Source of the DNA: Thiotrichales bacterium | GTDB lineage: Bacteria > Pseudomonadota > Gammaproteobacteria > GCF-002020875 | Assembly: GCA_018658305.1 (NCBI GenBank) | Contig: JABHVM010000004.1 | Coordinates: forward strand, 1 to 53,875 | DNA: 53,875 bases | Direction: 5' to 3' | Shown: one piece after another, positions 51,771 to 53,875 of the stretch | How the letters are laid out: every line of letters begins with the position of its first letter | Position numbering within the stretch: the stretch's first letter is position 1 | Notes under the pieces: model-generated | The model's database searches: none | Seen by the model: only the letters and a program-made list of their open reading frames with translations | What the model was told of the DNA's origin: nothing | Made by a program: the position numbers and the translations under genes

Positions 51771-52014
51771 TTACAAGTTCTTTTATATGTTGCGATGCTG
51801 TTTGAGTTTTATAATTACCATTTTTTATATCTTCCATAACTTTCATATGAGCCAGATCTAATTCGCCCTCTTTAAATGCTTTATATCGTTCTATATCAAG
51901 CACTACATATTTATTTTTACCTCTTACATTTATAATTAATTCATCAAATTTATTCAAAATATTATCAAATATTGATACACCATTTGTCTTAACATCATTT
52001 GCAGTAATTATCAT
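51760..52014 (-). CDS. Phd/YefM-type antitoxin
   Basis: MIITANDVKTNGVSIFDNILNKFDELIINVRGKNKYVVLDIERYKAFKE; paired with the toxin gene. Confidence 0.8.
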   Translation of the reverse strand: MIITANDVKTNGVSIFDNILNKFDELIINVRGKNKYVVLDIERYKAFKEGELDLAHMKVMEDIKNGNYKTQTASQHIKELVSEL

Positions 52015-52116
52015 ATCGTATCCTTGATAGCTCTATTAATAGTACTTTTAATAGTATCGTATCATATTTGAAACATAAATTCAAATTCTAGTGAGAATTA
52101 ATTACGCACCTTCGAG

Positions 52117-52248
52117 CTAATAGTAGCGGCAGAAGACAAAGTACTACAGCTAATCGTAAAAAACGGACATCTACAGAGGATGAATTTAACAGAAATATCA
52201 GAACTGACAGGGTTTGATTCGTAAATGGTAAAAGATATATTGGGCTAG
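52117..52248 (+). pseudogene. Degraded remnant resembling the C-terminus of a PD-(D/E)XK nuclease-type transposase (Rpn-like)
   Basis: Frame at 52123: VAAEDKVLQLIVKNGHLQRMNLTEISELTGFDS*MVKDILG*, similar to LSxEEIAxLTGLSxEEVxxL tails. Confidence 0.25.
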
Positions 52249-52342
52249 AGATAAAGGGGGTAACTGCTTTCCACGCTTTGCGTGGTAGCCGAGGAGCGAG
52301 GTCGTGCAACGAGAGTACAGAGAAGATTACAGCGCTGTTTGA

Positions 52343-52597
52343 TCAGTAATGATAACGGCACTGCACGACAGTAATAATACCTTCATCAATCTTATAGGCT
52401 AACCGATGCTCACGGTCTATTCTTCTTGACCAATATCCACTCCATTGATGTTTGAGTGGTTCAGGATCACCAATCCCTTCAAATGGGGTTCGGGAAACCT
52501 CTTTTAGGAGTAAGTTTATCCGCTTCAGTTTTTTCTTATCATGTCTCTGCCAGTAGAGGTAATCTTCCCACGCCTGTTCAGCCCATGAGAGGGTCAC
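52343..52597 (-). CDS. yoeB: Txe/YoeB-family mRNA interferase toxin
   Basis: LSWAEQAWEDYLYWQRHDKKKLKRINLLLKEVSRTPFEGIGDPEPLKHQWSGYWSRRIDREHRLAYKI...VVQCRYHY. Confidence 0.95.
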   Translation of the reverse strand: MTLSWAEQAWEDYLYWQRHDKKKLKRINLLLKEVSRTPFEGIGDPEPLKHQWSGYWSRRIDREHRLAYKIDEGIITVVQCRYHY

Positions 52598-52848
52598 TTT
52601 TCAATTAACTCATGTGTGATACTTTTACCTGCTTCAATATCGCTGATGGCTCGGTTGATTCTCGCAGAATTTCTCGGACTTGCCATCAGATAGGCGGTCT
52701 CATCGTAGGCGTTAAAATCCTCTAGGCTCATCACAACAGCAGGTTTTCCGTTGCGGCGAGTGATCATCATCGGTGTATGGTCATCATTGACTTGATCTAA
52801 CACGCTGGCAAGATTACTTCTCAACGATGAGTAGGTGATTGCTTCCAT
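52594..52848 (-). CDS. yefM: YefM/Phd antitoxin
   Basis: MEAITYSSLRSNLASVLDQVNDDHTPMMITRRNGKPAVVMSLEDFNAYDETAYLMASPRNSARI; 4-nt overlap with yoeB. Confidence 0.95.
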   Translation of the reverse strand: MEAITYSSLRSNLASVLDQVNDDHTPMMITRRNGKPAVVMSLEDFNAYDETAYLMASPRNSARINRAISDIEAGKSITHELIEK

Positions 52849-52932
52849 AAGACCTCTCCTTCAGATTGTCTGTTTTATGTACAAGTAATTGTACCTATTG
52901 TATAGGAGGTTTTTTGATCTGTCAACTGCATT

Positions 52933-52990
52933 AAGAGGAATTCCCCTCTTTTGGAGGGGTGGATGCCGTAGGCAGACGGGGTGGTTGTTC
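52933..52990. repeat. G/C-rich hairpin intergenic repeat (CCCCTC...GAGGGGTGG-hairpin-ACGGGGTGGTT type)
   Basis: AAGAGGAATTCCCCTCTTTTGGAGGGGTGGATGCCGTAGGCAGACGGGGTGGTTGTTC; nested inverted repeats CCCCTC/GAGGGG and GCC-GTA-GGC. Confidence 0.5.
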
Positions 52991-53009
52991 ACACAAACAC
53001 CTCTAGCAA

Positions 53010-53092
53010 ATTTCGGAAAGCCGTGTACGGGAGAACCGTACGCACGGTTTGATGAGGGAGGGCAGGGGTTAATCCCTGCTCTCTACTCTACC
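53010..53092 (+). ncRNA. Group II intron 3' remnant (domain V and domain VI)
   Basis: Domain V-like AGCCGTGTACGGGAGAACCGTACGCACGGTTTGATGAGGG (AGCCGTG/CACGGTT and ACGG/CCGT stems); domain VI-like GCAGGG-GTTAAT-CCCTGC and 3' end CTCTACTCTACC. No reverse transcriptase ORF in window. Confidence 0.7.
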
Positions 53093-53112
53093 CGCCATTC
53101 TCAAACTTTCTC

Positions 53113-53141
53113 TTGACACCAAATTAAGTAGTAATTATACT
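53113..53141 (+). promoter_or_regulatory. Near-consensus sigma-70 promoter for the VapBC-type operon
   Basis: TTGACA-N17-TATACT at 53113-53118 and 53136-53141. Confidence 0.85.
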
Positions 53142-53203
53142 TACACATATATTTTAATATTATTTCTTTTAATATTATTTCTAATTTATTGCAAGGTGAA
53201 ATT

Positions 53204-53437
53204 ATGGGTCAGATAACTATATATCTTGAAAATGATATTGAAAATAAAATGAAAACAGCGGCTAAAACAAGTCACCTATCGGTTAGTAAATGGATTTCAA
53301 AAATAATTCAGGATAATATATCAACAGAATGGTCGCAAGATATTGTATGTTTAGCTGGTAGCTGGAAGAAGGATTTTCCCACCTTGGAAGAAATTCGATC
53401 AATCCAGGCAGTTGATAGTGATCGAGAGGAGTTGTAG
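53204..53437 (+). CDS. CopG/RHH-type antitoxin (VapB-like)
   Basis: MGQITIYLENDIENKMKTAAKTSHLSVSKWISKIIQD; 3 nt upstream of the PIN toxin ORF. Confidence 0.85.
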   Translation: MGQITIYLENDIENKMKTAAKTSHLSVSKWISKIIQDNISTEWSQDIVCLAGSWKKDFPTLEEIRSIQAVDSDREEL

Positions 53438-53439
53438 GG

Positions 53440-53832
53440 TTGTATCTCCTCGACACTAATACATTTATTTACTTCTTCAAAGGCGTAGGAGATGTTTCCA
53501 ATATTCTATTATCTAAGGCTCCCAAAGATATCGCCATACCATCAATCGCACTCTATGAGCTTGAGGTCGGCATTGCAAAATCAACACAACCTCAAAAAAG
53601 AAAAAAACAACTAGAATCGCTTATATCAAGAATTCATGTTTTCTCATTTGGGACGCAAGAAGCAAAAGTTGCTGCTATGATAAGAGCAGACCTCGAAAGC
53701 AAAGGTACTCCAATCGGCCCCTACGATACACTTATTGCAGGTATAGCATTAAGTAGTGGCGCAATATTAGTCACCCATAACACAAAAGAGTTCAAAAGAG
53801 TTAAAGGGCTTAATATAGAAGACTGGTATTAA
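53440..53832 (+). CDS. vapC: VapC-family PIN-domain toxin
   Basis: MYLLDTNTFIYFFKG, SIALYELEVGIAKS, GTPIGPYDTLIAGIALSSGAILVTHNTKEFKRVKGLNIEDWY (acidic PIN residues). Confidence 0.96.
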   Translation: MYLLDTNTFIYFFKGVGDVSNILLSKAPKDIAIPSIALYELEVGIAKSTQPQKRKKQLESLISRIHVFSFGTQEAKVAAMIRADLESKGTPIGPYDTLIAGIALSSGAILVTHNTKEFKRVKGLNIEDWY

Positions 53833-53875
53833 TTAAAAAGCGGGCCTAGTTCAGCTGATAGATGTTCCCCCCCCC

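Noticed and set aside
52088-52309. 73-aa minus-strand ORF
   Set aside because: Antisense to the degraded transposase-like fragment; no recognisable domain or ribosome-binding site.
52889-53116. 75-aa ORF on plus strand
   Set aside because: Translation (GKPCTGEPYARFDEG...) is the typical spurious reading of a group II intron 3' end; annotated as RNA remnant instead.
53840-53875. tRNA-Gly gene
   Set aside because: Only a 5' resemblance; D-stem does not pair and no anticodon arm is present before the poly-C end.

Overview
53.9 kb of gammaproteobacterial-type DNA; taxon inferred only from gene content and synteny. Left to right: (1) 3' end of pgk, then pyk and fba (class II), closed by a bidirectional terminator. 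(2) A long minus-strand redox operon (17023->3229): a FrdB/SdhB-like Fe-S protein, a FrdA-like flavoprotein, a NuoF-like SLBB/4Fe-4S protein, KorA (gamma-alpha fused) and KorB of a 2-oxoacid:ferredoxin oxidoreductase, an 862-aa PFOR-like protein with a C-terminal ferredoxin motif, a second membrane-anchored RnfB-like protein, and an 1143-aa PFOR-like protein. (3) A flagellar block flgDEFGHIJ, an exported lectin-fold-like protein, then flgKL, with three good sigma-54 (-24/-12) promoters. (4) queA-tgt-yajC-secD-secF. (5) A small insertion with a toxin-domain-like/immunity-like pair and a nonsense-split XRE regulator, then DUF1841 and nth. (6) rnfABCDGE, metG, divergent mrp/apbC with an IscR-like site, a dCMP deaminase, a DUF3108 protein, purN, purM, a CDP-alcohol phosphatidyltransferase, hda (apparently with a non-canonical start codon), class I fumarase and proS. 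(7) A degraded accessory end with three toxin-antitoxin modules, a group II intron domain V/VI remnant, a G/C-rich hairpin repeat and a homopolymer C end. The most interesting material is the KOR/FRD/NuoF/RnfB operon, especially its two PFOR-derived subunits that appear to have lost the TPP-binding motif. No searches were run; family calls come from reading motifs in the translations.
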